A DNA stretch of 64,000 nucleotides, from the NCBI RefSeq assembly GCF_009371985.2, contig NZ_VIKU02000001.1:930001-994000 (forward strand), given 5' to 3'. Both the position numbers and the translations under genes were made by a program. Below, one piece after another: positions 55,285 to 63,597 of this stretch. The DNA is from Pelagihabitans pacificus. GTDB lineage: Bacteria > Bacteroidota > Bacteroidia > Flavobacteriales > Flavobacteriaceae. The stretch's first letter is position 1. The number at the start of each line of letters is the position of its first letter. The notes below the pieces were generated by a model. That model searched no databases, had not been told where the DNA came from, and saw only the letters and a program-made list of their open reading frames with translations.

Positions 55285-55686
55285 ATGAACATTTTACTGA
55301 TTGAGGACGACACGATCGAAACGATGAAATTGCAGCGAACCGTTTCCAAATTGCAATTGAGGCACGGTATACTCGAGGCGAAAAATGGGGAAGAGGCGCT
55401 ATCCCTTCTTGAGTCTACCAACGCTCTTCCGGATATTATCTTATTGGATCTGAACATGCCCCGAATGAGTGGCATCGAATTCCTCAAGATATTGAAGGCC
55501 GACCACAGGTTAAAATACCTGCCGACCATTGTTCTCACCACATCGGAAAACAGGGCCGACTTGTTGGAGTGTTACGAAATCGGTATTGCCGGGTACATCA
55601 TTAAACCCTTGAAATACGAAGACTACGAATTGAAGCTGCAAAAAGTACTGGCATACTGGGACATCAACGAATTGGTCAAAGCCTAA
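55285..55686 (+). CDS. Single-domain response regulator (receiver only)
   Basis: The 133-residue CheY-like protein begins MNILLIEDDTIETMKLQRTV. It has the phospho-acceptor Asp 55 in IILLDLNMPRMSG, the Thr in VLTTSENRA and the Lys in YIIKPL. A frame from a TTG at 55276 is less likely. With no output domain, it should pass phosphate from the downstream hybrid-less kinase to the separate Hpt protein. It is the first gene of the operon. A 77-bp gap to the H-NOX gene holds a possible weak internal promoter. Confidence 0.93.
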   Translation: MNILLIEDDTIETMKLQRTVSKLQLRHGILEAKNGEEALSLLESTNALPDIILLDLNMPRMSGIEFLKILKADHRLKYLPTIVLTTSENRADLLECYEIGIAGYIIKPLKYEDYELKLQKVLAYWDINELVKA

Positions 55687-55763
55687 CAAAAAAGTGCATT
55701 TCACAACAAAAATTATTCAGTACGTATTACTTTTCCTACTTTCGACTTCCAAATCTACCAAAT

Positions 55764-56306
55764 ATGAAAGGCATTGTCTTTACCGAGTTTATGGAAATGG
55801 TCGAGTCGAAATTCGGGCTCGAAATGGTCGATACCATTATTGAAAATGGCACGCTGCCTTCTGAAGGTATCTATACCTCGGTCGGAACGTATGATTTTAA
55901 TGAAATGGTGAGCCTAATTACCCAACTGAGCCATGAAACCCAGCTTCCGGCCGGAGACCTCATCTATTCCTTTGGACTATACCTATTCGACAGTTTAGGC
56001 AAAGCTCATCCAGAAGTAATCCAAAGCTATAATTCTCCTTTGGGGCTGCTCTATTCCATTGAAGACCATATACATGTGCACGTAAAAAAACTATATCCCG
56101 ATGCCGAACTGCCCACTTTCAAGATACTGGAAAAGACATATACGTCGATCTCGATGGTCTACAGTTCTTCGAGGGGTTTATACCGCTTGGCCCATGGGCT
56201 CATCGAAAAAACATTTGTACATTTTAATGGTACCGCAGACATTTCGTACGAGCTGTTGAAGGAAGACGGGACAGAAGTAAAATTTGATGTTGTGCAAAAT
56301 GGCTGA
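55764..56306 (+). CDS. H-NOX heme nitric oxide/oxygen sensor
   Basis: The 180-residue protein is a stand-alone H-NOX domain. The proximal heme ligand is His 104 in IEDHIHVHVKKLYPDAELP, which aligns with His 105 of soluble guanylate cyclase. The heme-propionate motif YxSxR is Tyr 133, Ser 135, Arg 137. Such proteins bind NO at ferrous heme and inhibit or activate a partner kinase. The kinase gene overlaps its 3' end by 8 bp, so the two proteins are made together. Confidence 0.96.
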   Translation: MKGIVFTEFMEMVESKFGLEMVDTIIENGTLPSEGIYTSVGTYDFNEMVSLITQLSHETQLPAGDLIYSFGLYLFDSLGKAHPEVIQSYNSPLGLLYSIEDHIHVHVKKLYPDAELPTFKILEKTYTSISMVYSSSRGLYRLAHGLIEKTFVHFNGTADISYELLKEDGTEVKFDVVQNG

Positions 56307-58653
56307 AAAAGAAGTGTTGCTTCTTAAAAAAGCCTTGGAACGACAGAAAAAAGCACGTATCCAAGCAGAAAAAATCCTGGAGGAAAAGTCTAAGGAACTG
56401 TATGACGTGACCCAACATCTCAAAGAAGCCAACAGTCAACTAGAGAATCTATTAAATGAAAAAACCTCGGAGCTCGACGGAGTGTTTATCAATATCATCG
56501 ACCCCTATGTAGTGATGGATTTGAAGTTCAATGTCATCAACATGAACCGATCGGCCAAAGAATTTTTGGGATATGACCACAACCGTGAACGACTGAATTT
56601 GAAACAGCTGGTGCACCCCGAGTACCTCGAATATACCTGGGAGTCGATTCAATCGTTATTGGAGGTTGGGACTCTTAAAAACTATCGTGCCAAAATATTC
56701 TCGAAAGACGGTACCGAAAAATGGGTCCAAATCAATAGTAGTTTAATTTATGATAAGGAGCGGAAACCCATCGCCGCACAAGGCATCATACGCGATATTA
56801 CAAATGAAACCGAGATACGACAGTTGTTGGACGAGCAAAAAAGACAACTCGATATCATTGTTGGTAATTCTCCCTTGGGCATCGCACTCACCATCAAAGG
56901 CAAAATCATCAAAGTGAACCCCGCCTTTGAGAACCTATTGGGTTATTCGGAATACGAATTAAAACGGTTGCATGTTAAAGATATTACGGTGCCGGAAGAA
57001 AATGAGGAAAGTATTCGACTCATCGATCAAATGAACAAGGGGCGACTCGACACCTTTTCCATCGTTAAAAAATACCTTCGAAAAGATGGGACTACCCTAT
57101 TCGCGAAGACTACTGTAAGTGCCGTCAAAAACCATAGAGGCGACGTCGATTATCAAGTTGCCCTTGTAGAAGACATAAGCAAAGAAAGGGAGGCAGAGGA
57201 ACGGACGAAGGCTTCAGAAAACAGATTGGCCACCCTGATTTCAAATCTACAGACCGGGGTGCTTCTGGAAGACGAGCATCGTACCATCTCATTGACCAAT
57301 CAAATGTTCTGCGACTTGTTCCACATTCCAGTAACCCCTGAAAGTCTCAAAGGAGCCGACTGTAGCAATGCCGCCGAGGACAACAAAAAGTATTTCAAGG
57401 ACCCGGAGAACTTTGTAAACCGGATCGAAACGATATTACAAAACCGTAAAGTAGTGCTGAAAGACGAATTGGAGATGATCGACGGGAGTATCCTGGAACG
57501 GGACTACATCCCCATTTTTAATCAGGATATCTACAAAGGACATCTATGGACCTACCAAGATGTGACCTTGCGAAAGAACTACAAACGCAATCTGGAAGCT
57601 CAAAAGGAAAAATACAGCAGCATTATCGCCAATATGAACTTAGGGCTCATCGAAGTAGACCTGGAAGACACCATACAATTGGTAAACCAAAGTTTCTGTA
57701 ACATGAGCGGTTTTGCCGAAACGGAGTTGGTAGGACAAAAAGCCTCGGAAGTGTTGAATCTTATAGAGCGGGATTTGCTGAAAGAAAAGAATGAAAAACG
57801 GTTACTGGGTGAGTCCGATTCCTATGAGGTACGTGTCGCCCATAAAGATGGCCGTACGAGGCATTGGCTCATAAGCGGGGCACCCCGTTACAATGAGGCA
57901 GGCCAGGCTGTTGGTTCGATTGGGATTCATCTCGACATTACGGATCAGAAGCAATTGGAATTACAAAAAGAGAAGCTGCTACGAGAGCTCGAGTCCAGTA
58001 ATCAAGGGCTCCAAGAGTATGCGCATATTGTATCGCACGACCTTAAATCGCCTTTGCGGTCGATCAGTGCCCTAGCCTCTTGGCTCGCAGAAGATTATAA
58101 AGAAGTACTCGACGATAACGGCCTTTTCAATCTTCAGCAGATGCAAGAAAAGGTCGAGAGCATGGATCGTCTCATCAGTGGTATCTTGAAATACTCGAGC
58201 ATCAGCCATGATACATCGGAACATACACAAGTAGACTTGAATGCGGTAGTCAATGAGATACGTGAAATTATTTTCATTCCAGAACATGTCAATGTGTTGA
58301 TTATGAATACGCTACCTGTCGTATTGGCCGATCGCACCAAAATATATCAATTATTTCAAAATTTGATCGGAAACGCCGTGGTACATATCGAAGCAGAACA
58401 AGGTCTTGTGGAAATCAGTTCCAGCGAAACAAGGACCCACTGGCAATTCAATATCAAGGACAACGGCATTGGCATCGCCCCCGAGTACCATGAAAAAATC
58501 TTCAAAATATTTCAATCGATCGGGAATGGCGAACGCTCGACAGGTATTGGCCTATCGATCGTTAAAAAAATCATCGACTTGTATGAGGGTTCTATTTGGT
58601 TGGATAGTACCATTGGCCAAGGAACCACTTTTCACTTTACCTTAAAAAAATAG
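56299..58653 (+). CDS. PAS-domain sensor histidine kinase associated with H-NOX
   Basis: The 784-residue soluble kinase starts with a coiled coil (about 1-60). Four PAS domains follow, beginning near FINIIDPYVVMD, IVGNSPLGIALT, LISNLQTGVLLE and IIANMNLGLIEV. A HisKA domain has the phospho-acceptor His in AHIVSHDLKSPLRSI (about residue 580), and a HATPase_c domain ends the protein (GNAVVHIEAE, DNGIGIAP, GIGLSIVKKI). It has no transmembrane segment and no receiver. The ATG at 56299 is chosen because earlier starts lie deeper in the H-NOX gene. Confidence 0.94.
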   Translation: MAEKEVLLLKKALERQKKARIQAEKILEEKSKELYDVTQHLKEANSQLENLLNEKTSELDGVFINIIDPYVVMDLKFNVINMNRSAKEFLGYDHNRERLNLKQLVHPEYLEYTWESIQSLLEVGTLKNYRAKIFSKDGTEKWVQINSSLIYDKERKPIAAQGIIRDITNETEIRQLLDEQKRQLDIIVGNSPLGIALTIKGKIIKVNPAFENLLGYSEYELKRLHVKDITVPEENEESIRLIDQMNKGRLDTFSIVKKYLRKDGTTLFAKTTVSAVKNHRGDVDYQVALVEDISKEREAEERTKASENRLATLISNLQTGVLLEDEHRTISLTNQMFCDLFHIPVTPESLKGADCSNAAEDNKKYFKDPENFVNRIETILQNRKVVLKDELEMIDGSILERDYIPIFNQDIYKGHLWTYQDVTLRKNYKRNLEAQKEKYSSIIANMNLGLIEVDLEDTIQLVNQSFCNMSGFAETELVGQKASEVLNLIERDLLKEKNEKRLLGESDSYEVRVAHKDGRTRHWLISGAPRYNEAGQAVGSIGIHLDITDQKQLELQKEKLLRELESSNQGLQEYAHIVSHDLKSPLRSISALASWLAEDYKEVLDDNGLFNLQQMQEKVESMDRLISGILKYSSISHDTSEHTQVDLNAVVNEIREIIFIPEHVNVLIMNTLPVVLADRTKIYQLFQNLIGNAVVHIEAEQGLVEISSSETRTHWQFNIKDNGIGIAPEYHEKIFKIFQSIGNGERSTGIGLSIVKKIIDLYEGSIWLDSTIGQGTTFHFTLKK

Positions 58654-58655
58654 CT

Positions 58656-58976
58656 ATGGAAGAATGTCCCAATTTATCCTACGTTCAAACCCTTGCCGCC
58701 GGTGATACGGATTTTGAGCAAAGATTCATTCAAATCATCAAAGAGGAATTTCCCGACGAGGCCACGCTGTATTTAAGCCATATTCGTCATGATGAACCTA
58801 GGGCCGCCGCGGAAATCGTGCACAAGCTTAAACACAAATTCAATATTCTGAGTATGGAAAAAGCCTATGCATTCGCTGTTGAATACGAAGAACAGCTACA
58901 AATTGGCGACATGAAACATGACCTTGATTTCAGAAAAATACTCGATACAATTACCCGCTACCTTAAAACCATTTGA
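58656..58976 (+). CDS. Hpt (histidine phosphotransfer) protein
   Basis: The 106-residue helical protein has the Hpt motif AEIVHKLKHKFNIL with the phospho-acceptor His 56. It starts 2 bp after the kinase stop. It should relay phosphate between the receiver-only protein and the LytTR regulator. Free Hpt proteins beside a kinase without receiver imply a four-step relay. Confidence 0.93.
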   Translation: MEECPNLSYVQTLAAGDTDFEQRFIQIIKEEFPDEATLYLSHIRHDEPRAAAEIVHKLKHKFNILSMEKAYAFAVEYEEQLQIGDMKHDLDFRKILDTITRYLKTI

Positions 58977-58978
58977 CC

Positions 58979-59683
58979 ATGAACTGTATCATTATAGACG
59001 ACGAGACGGCCGCCAGGGCGATTGTCTCCCAACTATGCACCCAAGTACCGGACCTCGACGTTATCGAGGAATTCGACAATGCCATCGATGCCATCAAATT
59101 TCTCAACCAACAGAACATCGATGTCGTGTTTCTCGACATTCATATGCCAGGTTTCACGGGGGTTGATTTTGTACAGACTTTAAAAAATCCTCCAAAAATC
59201 GTTCTGACCACTTCGGATACCAACTTTGCTATCGAAGCTTATGAGTACGAAGCAATCGTTGATTATCTCGTAAAACCGATTACCATGGAGCGCTTTGAAA
59301 AGTCGGTCCAAAAAATCAAGAATACGACCGTACGCCCTGCTTCCAAAACGGGGGAGGCTACCTCGGATACCGGGGAAGACCTCTACATCAATATTGACCG
59401 AAGGCTCATCAAACTAAAAATGAACGAGATTCAATTGATCGAGGCGAAAGGGGATTATATCGAAGTAAAAACCGATACGGAAAGCTATCGGGTACATAAT
59501 ACGCTGAAGAAAATCAAGGAAAAACTACCCGAAAAAACCTTCTTGCAGATTCATCGTTCCTATATCATCAATTTTACCAAGATTATCGATATTGAGGACA
59601 ACAGCGTCCTTATCGAAAAGAACGTAGTGCCCATTAGCCGTTCGAACCGGCCAGAGCTGATGCGGCGGTTGAACTTGCTATAG
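58979..59683 (+). CDS. LytTR-family response regulator
   Basis: The 234-residue protein has a receiver domain (MNCIIIDDETAARAIV, phospho-acceptor Asp 53 in VVFLDIHMPGF) and a LytTR DNA-binding domain (about 130-230, with LIEAKGDYIEVKTD and FLQIHRSYIINFTKI). LytTR proteins bind two direct repeats about 21 bp apart, next to the -35 region. The start at 58979, 2 bp after the Hpt stop, is preferred. Repeats of that spacing lie at four nearby promoters. Confidence 0.95.
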   Translation: MNCIIIDDETAARAIVSQLCTQVPDLDVIEEFDNAIDAIKFLNQQNIDVVFLDIHMPGFTGVDFVQTLKNPPKIVLTTSDTNFAIEAYEYEAIVDYLVKPITMERFEKSVQKIKNTTVRPASKTGEATSDTGEDLYINIDRRLIKLKMNEIQLIEAKGDYIEVKTDTESYRVHNTLKKIKEKLPEKTFLQIHRSYIINFTKIIDIEDNSVLIEKNVVPISRSNRPELMRRLNLL

Positions 59684-59708
59684 GCAATCGGTTCCCCCCT
59701 CTCATATT

Positions 59709-59779
59709 ACCATCGGTCTAAAGGAACGCGCCATTGACCGAAGCCGCTGACAAAAAGAAATGGAAGCTACATACATTTG
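59709..59779 (+). promoter_or_regulatory. LytTR-type operator site D and promoter of the 37-codon gene
   Basis: CCATCGGTCTA at 59710 and CCATTGACCGA at 59731 are 21 bp apart. TACATTTG at 59772-59779, an exact TAnnTTTG box, begins 41 bp after the second repeat. No -33 TTG is present at the usual distance, as expected for an activator-dependent promoter. Confidence 0.75.
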
Positions 59780-59821
59780 GATTAAATATTAAAAACAATG
59801 TTTCATCTAAATATAAAAGTT

Positions 59822-59935
59822 ATGAAAGCTTTATCCGTATTACATACTGCTTTGAAAACCTTGATTACCGGATTGATGGGTGTTTTGTCCTGCGTTGCCA
59901 TCGCTACCACCTTCTCGCTGGTCGGGTTGATCTAA
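59822..59935 (+). CDS. Small hydrophobic peptide (37 residues), unknown
   Basis: The frame begins MKALSVLHTALKTL and continues as one hydrophobic helix, VLSCVAIATTFSLVGLI, ending in TAA. It stands between a perfect -7 box with the operator pair (59709-59779) and an intrinsic terminator (59956-59983), so it is very probably transcribed as its own unit. The function is unknown; a membrane peptide or a regulatory transcript are both possible. Confidence 0.6.
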   Translation: MKALSVLHTALKTLITGLMGVLSCVAIATTFSLVGLI

Positions 59936-59955
59936 CATCTGTATACCCACTTATT

Positions 59956-59983
59956 AAAGAGCTCCGGAAAGGGGCTTTTTTTT
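59956..59983 (+). terminator. Intrinsic terminator of the 37-codon gene
   Basis: An AAAGAGCTCC/GGGGCTTT stem is followed by a run of T, 20 bp after the stop codon. Confidence 0.8.
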
Positions 59984-60052
59984 GTGTCAACTATTCCGTT
60001 TACAGGTCCAAAAGTGTTTTCAAAACCTTTTTTCATTTACCCCCCTATAGGT

Positions 60053-60123
60053 ACCATCAATCCATACTAAACCGCCATCCACCGAAAACGGTGCTAAATA
60101 CCTCATAATTCATTTGATATTTG
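60053..60123 (+). promoter_or_regulatory. LytTR-type operator site B and promoter of the secreted peptide gene
   Basis: CCATCAATCCA at 60054 and CCATCCACCGA at 60075 are 21 bp apart. GATATTTG at 60116-60123 (one mismatch to TAnnTTTG) begins 41 bp after the second repeat. The ATG follows 25 bp later. Confidence 0.75.
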
Positions 60124-60148
60124 TCTATAGAATTGAAACCTACTTATC

Positions 60149-60355
60149 ATGAAACGATTTTTACTTCTCATCACGACCCTGCTAAGCATGGCCCTGGCCA
60201 CAGCACAAAATCAGAGCTGCATACGTAACTATAGCTTGTACAGTAGCCAAACCGTGCACTTGGAAACTATACGCCCGCCCTACGGTCTTTATCTGTATCG
60301 CCTTCCCGACATACAGGGCGGTAAAACGTATCGCCGTAAACTGCTGAAACAATAA
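60149..60355 (+). CDS. Small secreted peptide (68 residues), unknown
   Basis: The product has a clear Sec signal peptide (MKRFLLLITTLLSMALATAQ, cleavage after TAQ). It leaves a mature part of about 48 residues that is basic and Tyr-rich (NYSLYSSQTVHLETIRPPYG, YRRKLLKQ). No family is recognised. It has its own promoter with the LytTR-type operator and a terminator, so it is a real transcription unit. Confidence 0.72.
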   Translation: MKRFLLLITTLLSMALATAQNQSCIRNYSLYSSQTVHLETIRPPYGLYLYRLPDIQGGKTYRRKLLKQ

Positions 60356-60375
60356 ATTAGATAGTTCCTCCCTTA

Positions 60376-60426
60376 AGACCACTCCCCCTTTTAAATTTGG
60401 GTTCGGGGGGAGGGTCTTTTTTTAGG
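60376..60426 (+). terminator. Intrinsic terminator of the secreted peptide gene
   Basis: A GACCACTCCCCC stem pairs with GGGGGGAGGGTC and is followed by seven T. Confidence 0.88.
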
Positions 60427-60437
60427 TTTCTTATGAA

Positions 60438-60468
60438 GATGGTCCCGTGAAATCGCGGGACCATTTTA
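60438..60468. terminator. Inverted repeat, possible second terminator
   Basis: ATGGTCCCG and CGGGACCAT form a strong stem with short T- or A-rich flanks on both sides. On the minus strand it would lie just after the gene remnant that ends at 60478. Confidence 0.55.
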
Positions 60469-60477
60469 TTTGGATAG

Positions 60478-60660
60478 TTAAATAAATTCTAAGGGTTTTG
60501 GAACTTCCGGTGTTCCTAGTTTGGCCACCCATGGGACCCAACCTCTTTTACGAAACCAATTGATGCCGCGAGGCTGCCCTTCCCAAAAAGGGACAAGGGC
60601 TCAATCTTTTTGAAACGAGGACCTAATTGTTCCAACGCTACAAGGTTCTTTGAAAATGTT
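60478..60660 (-). pseudogene. C-terminal remnant of an unknown protein
   Basis: Two minus-strand frames join into a coherent protein end: NLVALEQLGPRFKKIEPL in one frame and FWEGQPRGINWFRKRGW, then VAKLGTPEVPKPLEFI and TAA, in the next. One lost T in the CTTTTT run near 60585 explains the switch. A TGA precedes the first part and no start is seen. The family is not recognised. Confidence 0.5.
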
Positions 60661-61006
60661 CAACAGAATATTTAAACAAAAATCTTCTATTGTATATGAA
60701 GATTAAATTAACCGAAGGACAATGAAACTGGCCCTGTAGCGTCACAAATTGTTCCCTGATACAGATTCGGCATACCTATAGGGATAGCGATCTAATGCGA
60801 CTTAAGTAAGCAGAATATAAAATTATGCAAATCAGGTAGCATAGTACCTAGCTATTGAATCGGATGAATCTTGGACTGAATAATAATTAGATCGACTAAT
60901 TGGATGCGGTGGTAGCACCTTGCGGCGGAGCGTGCTTAAATTACCCGAAAATAGCTTCCGTCGAGAACGTAATTATCAACAAAAGATTTCGCTCAACATC
61001 ATAATC
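60661..61006. other. Intergenic region, nothing recognised
   Basis: No gene, hairpin with T-run or operator repeat is seen. It may be further decayed sequence of the gene whose end remains at 60478-60660. Confidence 0.4.
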
Positions 61007-63067
61007 CTACTTCCCTACCCTCCCATAGAACAAGGGCCTTTTTGTCAACAACCAATTCAACTGCACCCCTAACTCGGTGAACTCGAATCCAGCGGCGGTG
61101 GCCGAAGCGATATTGCTGTACTTACCATAAAGATTGCCGCTCAACCGCTTGCCGAATTGGTGTCGGAGTCCGGCCTCTGCACGGAAAATGGTGGTTTGGG
61201 GGTCTTCTTCTACTTGCTGCAACCCAGTCGCGACACTGGTCCAAAAACCGGTTTTTTTCGAAAGGTCGCCACGAAAGTCGGCAAAGAGCTCATATGCTTG
61301 GTACTCCTCCGGACTAAAATAAATGGAGGGTACCTGTTTTTCAAAACTGAGATATTGATAGTTAACGCCCGCTTTTAAAACCGGTTTATGCAATAAGTTG
61401 TAGTAAAGGGAAGTAAACAAAAGATTGCGGCTATTCTCATCGGTCTGCCGGGTATGCATCACTTGGGTATACCAGCCCAGGTTAAAGTTGGTGCCTAGGT
61501 TATAGTTGATTCCGTAGTGGTTCATGACGATCTCCCGTTCGATCAAATCGGCGTTGAAATTCTGCACTTCCCGTTGATAGCCCAACTCCAGGTTTTGTAA
61601 CTTGTAAGGCTTCAGCACTAATTTGGCGTCCAAAACGGGCTGTGTATATGCTTCTGTCATAAAGCGGGAATTGTTCAGCCCCACCACCGTCTTTAATCGG
61701 GTATTCGGAAAGGGGCTGTATTCGAAACCGGCCAAGAGTATGTGCGAATTTGCCTTGTTCGTGCTTATCGTATTCTCGGTGCTGCGGTATTGGTAGGATA
61801 AGGTAGTCCGAAATCGGGTCGCCCAGGGGATGTTCGCCGTTGTATTCGTAAAATAGACCACATTATTACCGTTGTCAAAGGTGTATCCGGCTTGTTGGCC
61901 TATCATCGGGGCATACCGTGCATTCATTTTTTCGATAAGGCCCATCGCATCCTTTTGATGGGGAAATACCTTTAAAGTTTGAAAAGCGGATTTGTAGGCC
62001 GAAACAATCCGGTCGGAAGCGAACAAGGCGTTCGCCTTGCCCAAATTACCATCGAAAGAGGTACTATCGTTCGCTAAAATGGCATCGTAACTCTGGAGAC
62101 TCGTTTTAAAATCCCCCGTGTACATGCCCAAAGTCGCTCTTAAGGCCAAGACCCAGTTACGTCCGGAATGGGTGACAGACAGGCTATCGATCTGCTGCCG
62201 TGCCTTGCCGAACTTGCGGTTCCATATCAAGGCCTGCACATGGCGTTCATAGGTTCGCTCGATAAGCTCGGTGTCTTTGAAGGTTCTTACTTTTATTTTC
62301 GCACTTTCGGCCACCCGCTGGGCTTCCCTATTGTGCGCCCCGATATGTTCCGCAAGGGCGATACCGTTCAAAGCGGTAATCGAATCCTTTGGCGTAGTGG
62401 CATAACGCCGGTAGGCAGCTTTGGCACTGTCCGTTTCCTTTGTGATCAAATATACATTGGCCAAGTTGAGCAACGCATCCTTATCTTCGGGAAAATCCGT
62501 AAAGATTTCCTTCAACATTTCCTTTCCCCGAGGGTAGTCTTGCTTGTTCACAAAAGTGTTCGCATATCCAAGACGTATGTACTTTCGGGAGACTTTGGCG
62601 CTTTCGTTCCCGGGCTGTAGTGCCAACGCCTTCTCGATCCACTCTAGGGCCACTGTGTACTCTTTTAGGTTGCCCAAGGTATTGGCATAGCCCAACAACG
62701 CCCCGAAATTCTCTGGATACCGGGCTACCAACTCTGCATAAAGGGGCTTGGCCTTATCGTATTCCCCTCCCCATAGGAACGATTCGTTGTAATTGATCCG
62801 TATCTCAAAATCATCGGGATAGGTTTTCAGAAGGCCGGCGAACAAACTCGTGGCCTTTTGGGGCTCACCACTAAGCCCTACTGCCCGACCATAACAGATT
62901 TGGGCGGTCTTGTTATCGGGGTCAGATCGTAGGTACGTGCCAAAAAAAGATTCGGCCTGTTCAAAACGTCCCTTTTCCAAAAGGGTAAAGCCATTCTCCA
63001 AAGGGGCCTGCGCCGAAGTAAAAAGCGAGGACATCAATAAGGTGTAAACAAGTGCTGTTCGTAACAT
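61007..63067 (-). CDS. TPR protein with C-terminal outer-membrane beta-barrel (YaiO-like)
   Basis: The 686-residue protein has a signal peptide (cleavage after TSAQA). About eight tetratricopeptide repeats cover residues 25-390, and a YaiO-like beta-barrel follows to the C-terminus (YTFDNGNNVVYFTNTTANIPW onward, ending LNWLLTKRPLFYGRVGK). The TPR-plus-barrel layout is that of exopolysaccharide export porins such as PgaA or BcsC. It is divergent from the STAS/flippase unit, which supports a role in polysaccharide export. Confidence 0.88.
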   Translation of the reverse strand: MLRTALVYTLLMSSLFTSAQAPLENGFTLLEKGRFEQAESFFGTYLRSDPDNKTAQICYGRAVGLSGEPQKATSLFAGLLKTYPDDFEIRINYNESFLWGGEYDKAKPLYAELVARYPENFGALLGYANTLGNLKEYTVALEWIEKALALQPGNESAKVSRKYIRLGYANTFVNKQDYPRGKEMLKEIFTDFPEDKDALLNLANVYLITKETDSAKAAYRRYATTPKDSITALNGIALAEHIGAHNREAQRVAESAKIKVRTFKDTELIERTYERHVQALIWNRKFGKARQQIDSLSVTHSGRNWVLALRATLGMYTGDFKTSLQSYDAILANDSTSFDGNLGKANALFASDRIVSAYKSAFQTLKVFPHQKDAMGLIEKMNARYAPMIGQQAGYTFDNGNNVVYFTNTTANIPWATRFRTTLSYQYRSTENTISTNKANSHILLAGFEYSPFPNTRLKTVVGLNNSRFMTEAYTQPVLDAKLVLKPYKLQNLELGYQREVQNFNADLIEREIVMNHYGINYNLGTNFNLGWYTQVMHTRQTDENSRNLLFTSLYYNLLHKPVLKAGVNYQYLSFEKQVPSIYFSPEEYQAYELFADFRGDLSKKTGFWTSVATGLQQVEEDPQTTIFRAEAGLRHQFGKRLSGNLYGKYSNIASATAAGFEFTELGVQLNWLLTKRPLFYGRVGK

Positions 63068-63180
63068 CGGTCAAGTAGGTTTTGCTACGGGAAAAACAGA
63101 AAAAAAGAACCTGGTTTGCCCGTATGATTTAGGTGATATAAAGGTACGGCAGGCCTTCCCGCACCGGAAGTGTGAAATCT

Positions 63181-63251
63181 ACCATTGACCTACAGTAAAT
63201 CGCCATCCGTCGAAATCCATCCCAATAGAGCGTCAAATCGGTGGATATTTG
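63181..63251 (+). promoter_or_regulatory. LytTR-type operator site C and promoter of the STAS/flippase unit
   Basis: CCATTGACCTA at 63182 and CCATCCGTCGA at 63203 are 21 bp apart. GATATTTG at 63244-63251 begins 41 bp after the second repeat, as at site B. The ATG of the STAS gene is 43 bp downstream. Confidence 0.75.
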
Positions 63252-63294
63252 CCAGCATAAACCCAAATCATACGTAACCTAAAACAAAATCAGT

Positions 63295-63597
63295 ATGGCT
63301 TTACAAATCACAGAAACCCATGGCATGTTCCAAGTACTGGGTTCGCTAAGTGCCGAGACCTCGCGCACCTTGCACTCGCACATCCTACGATACCTGCACG
63401 AACGCAGCCAAATCATCCTCAACCTGGAAAAAATTAAGGATATGGACGCTTCTGCCGCCTATATGCTACAGCGGTTGTATCGCTATGCCATGCGCAACAA
63501 CTGCATTCTCATAATCATCGGGCAGGAAAACGAACGTATTCTTCCAGCGATGCACAAAACACGAACCTCTTATATCTTGAGCCATGACCGTGTTTAA
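63295..63597 (+). CDS. STAS-domain protein
   Basis: The 100-residue protein is a single STAS domain (LQITETHGMFQVLGSLSAETS, then IILNLEKIKDMDASAAYMLQRLYR, where the Ser of DAS is in the usual phospho-site loop). STAS proteins work as anti-anti-sigma or partner-binding switches. It overlaps the flippase gene by 14 bp. No anti-sigma kinase is visible in the window. Confidence 0.85.
   Translation: MALQITETHGMFQVLGSLSAETSRTLHSHILRYLHERSQIILNLEKIKDMDASAAYMLQRLYRYAMRNNCILIIIGQENERILPAMHKTRTSYILSHDRV

Noticed and set aside
59734-60108. Plus-strand frame of 124 codons after the LytTR gene
   Set aside because: It overlaps the -7 box, the 37-codon gene, its terminator and operator site B in another frame. 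Those signals explain the DNA better.
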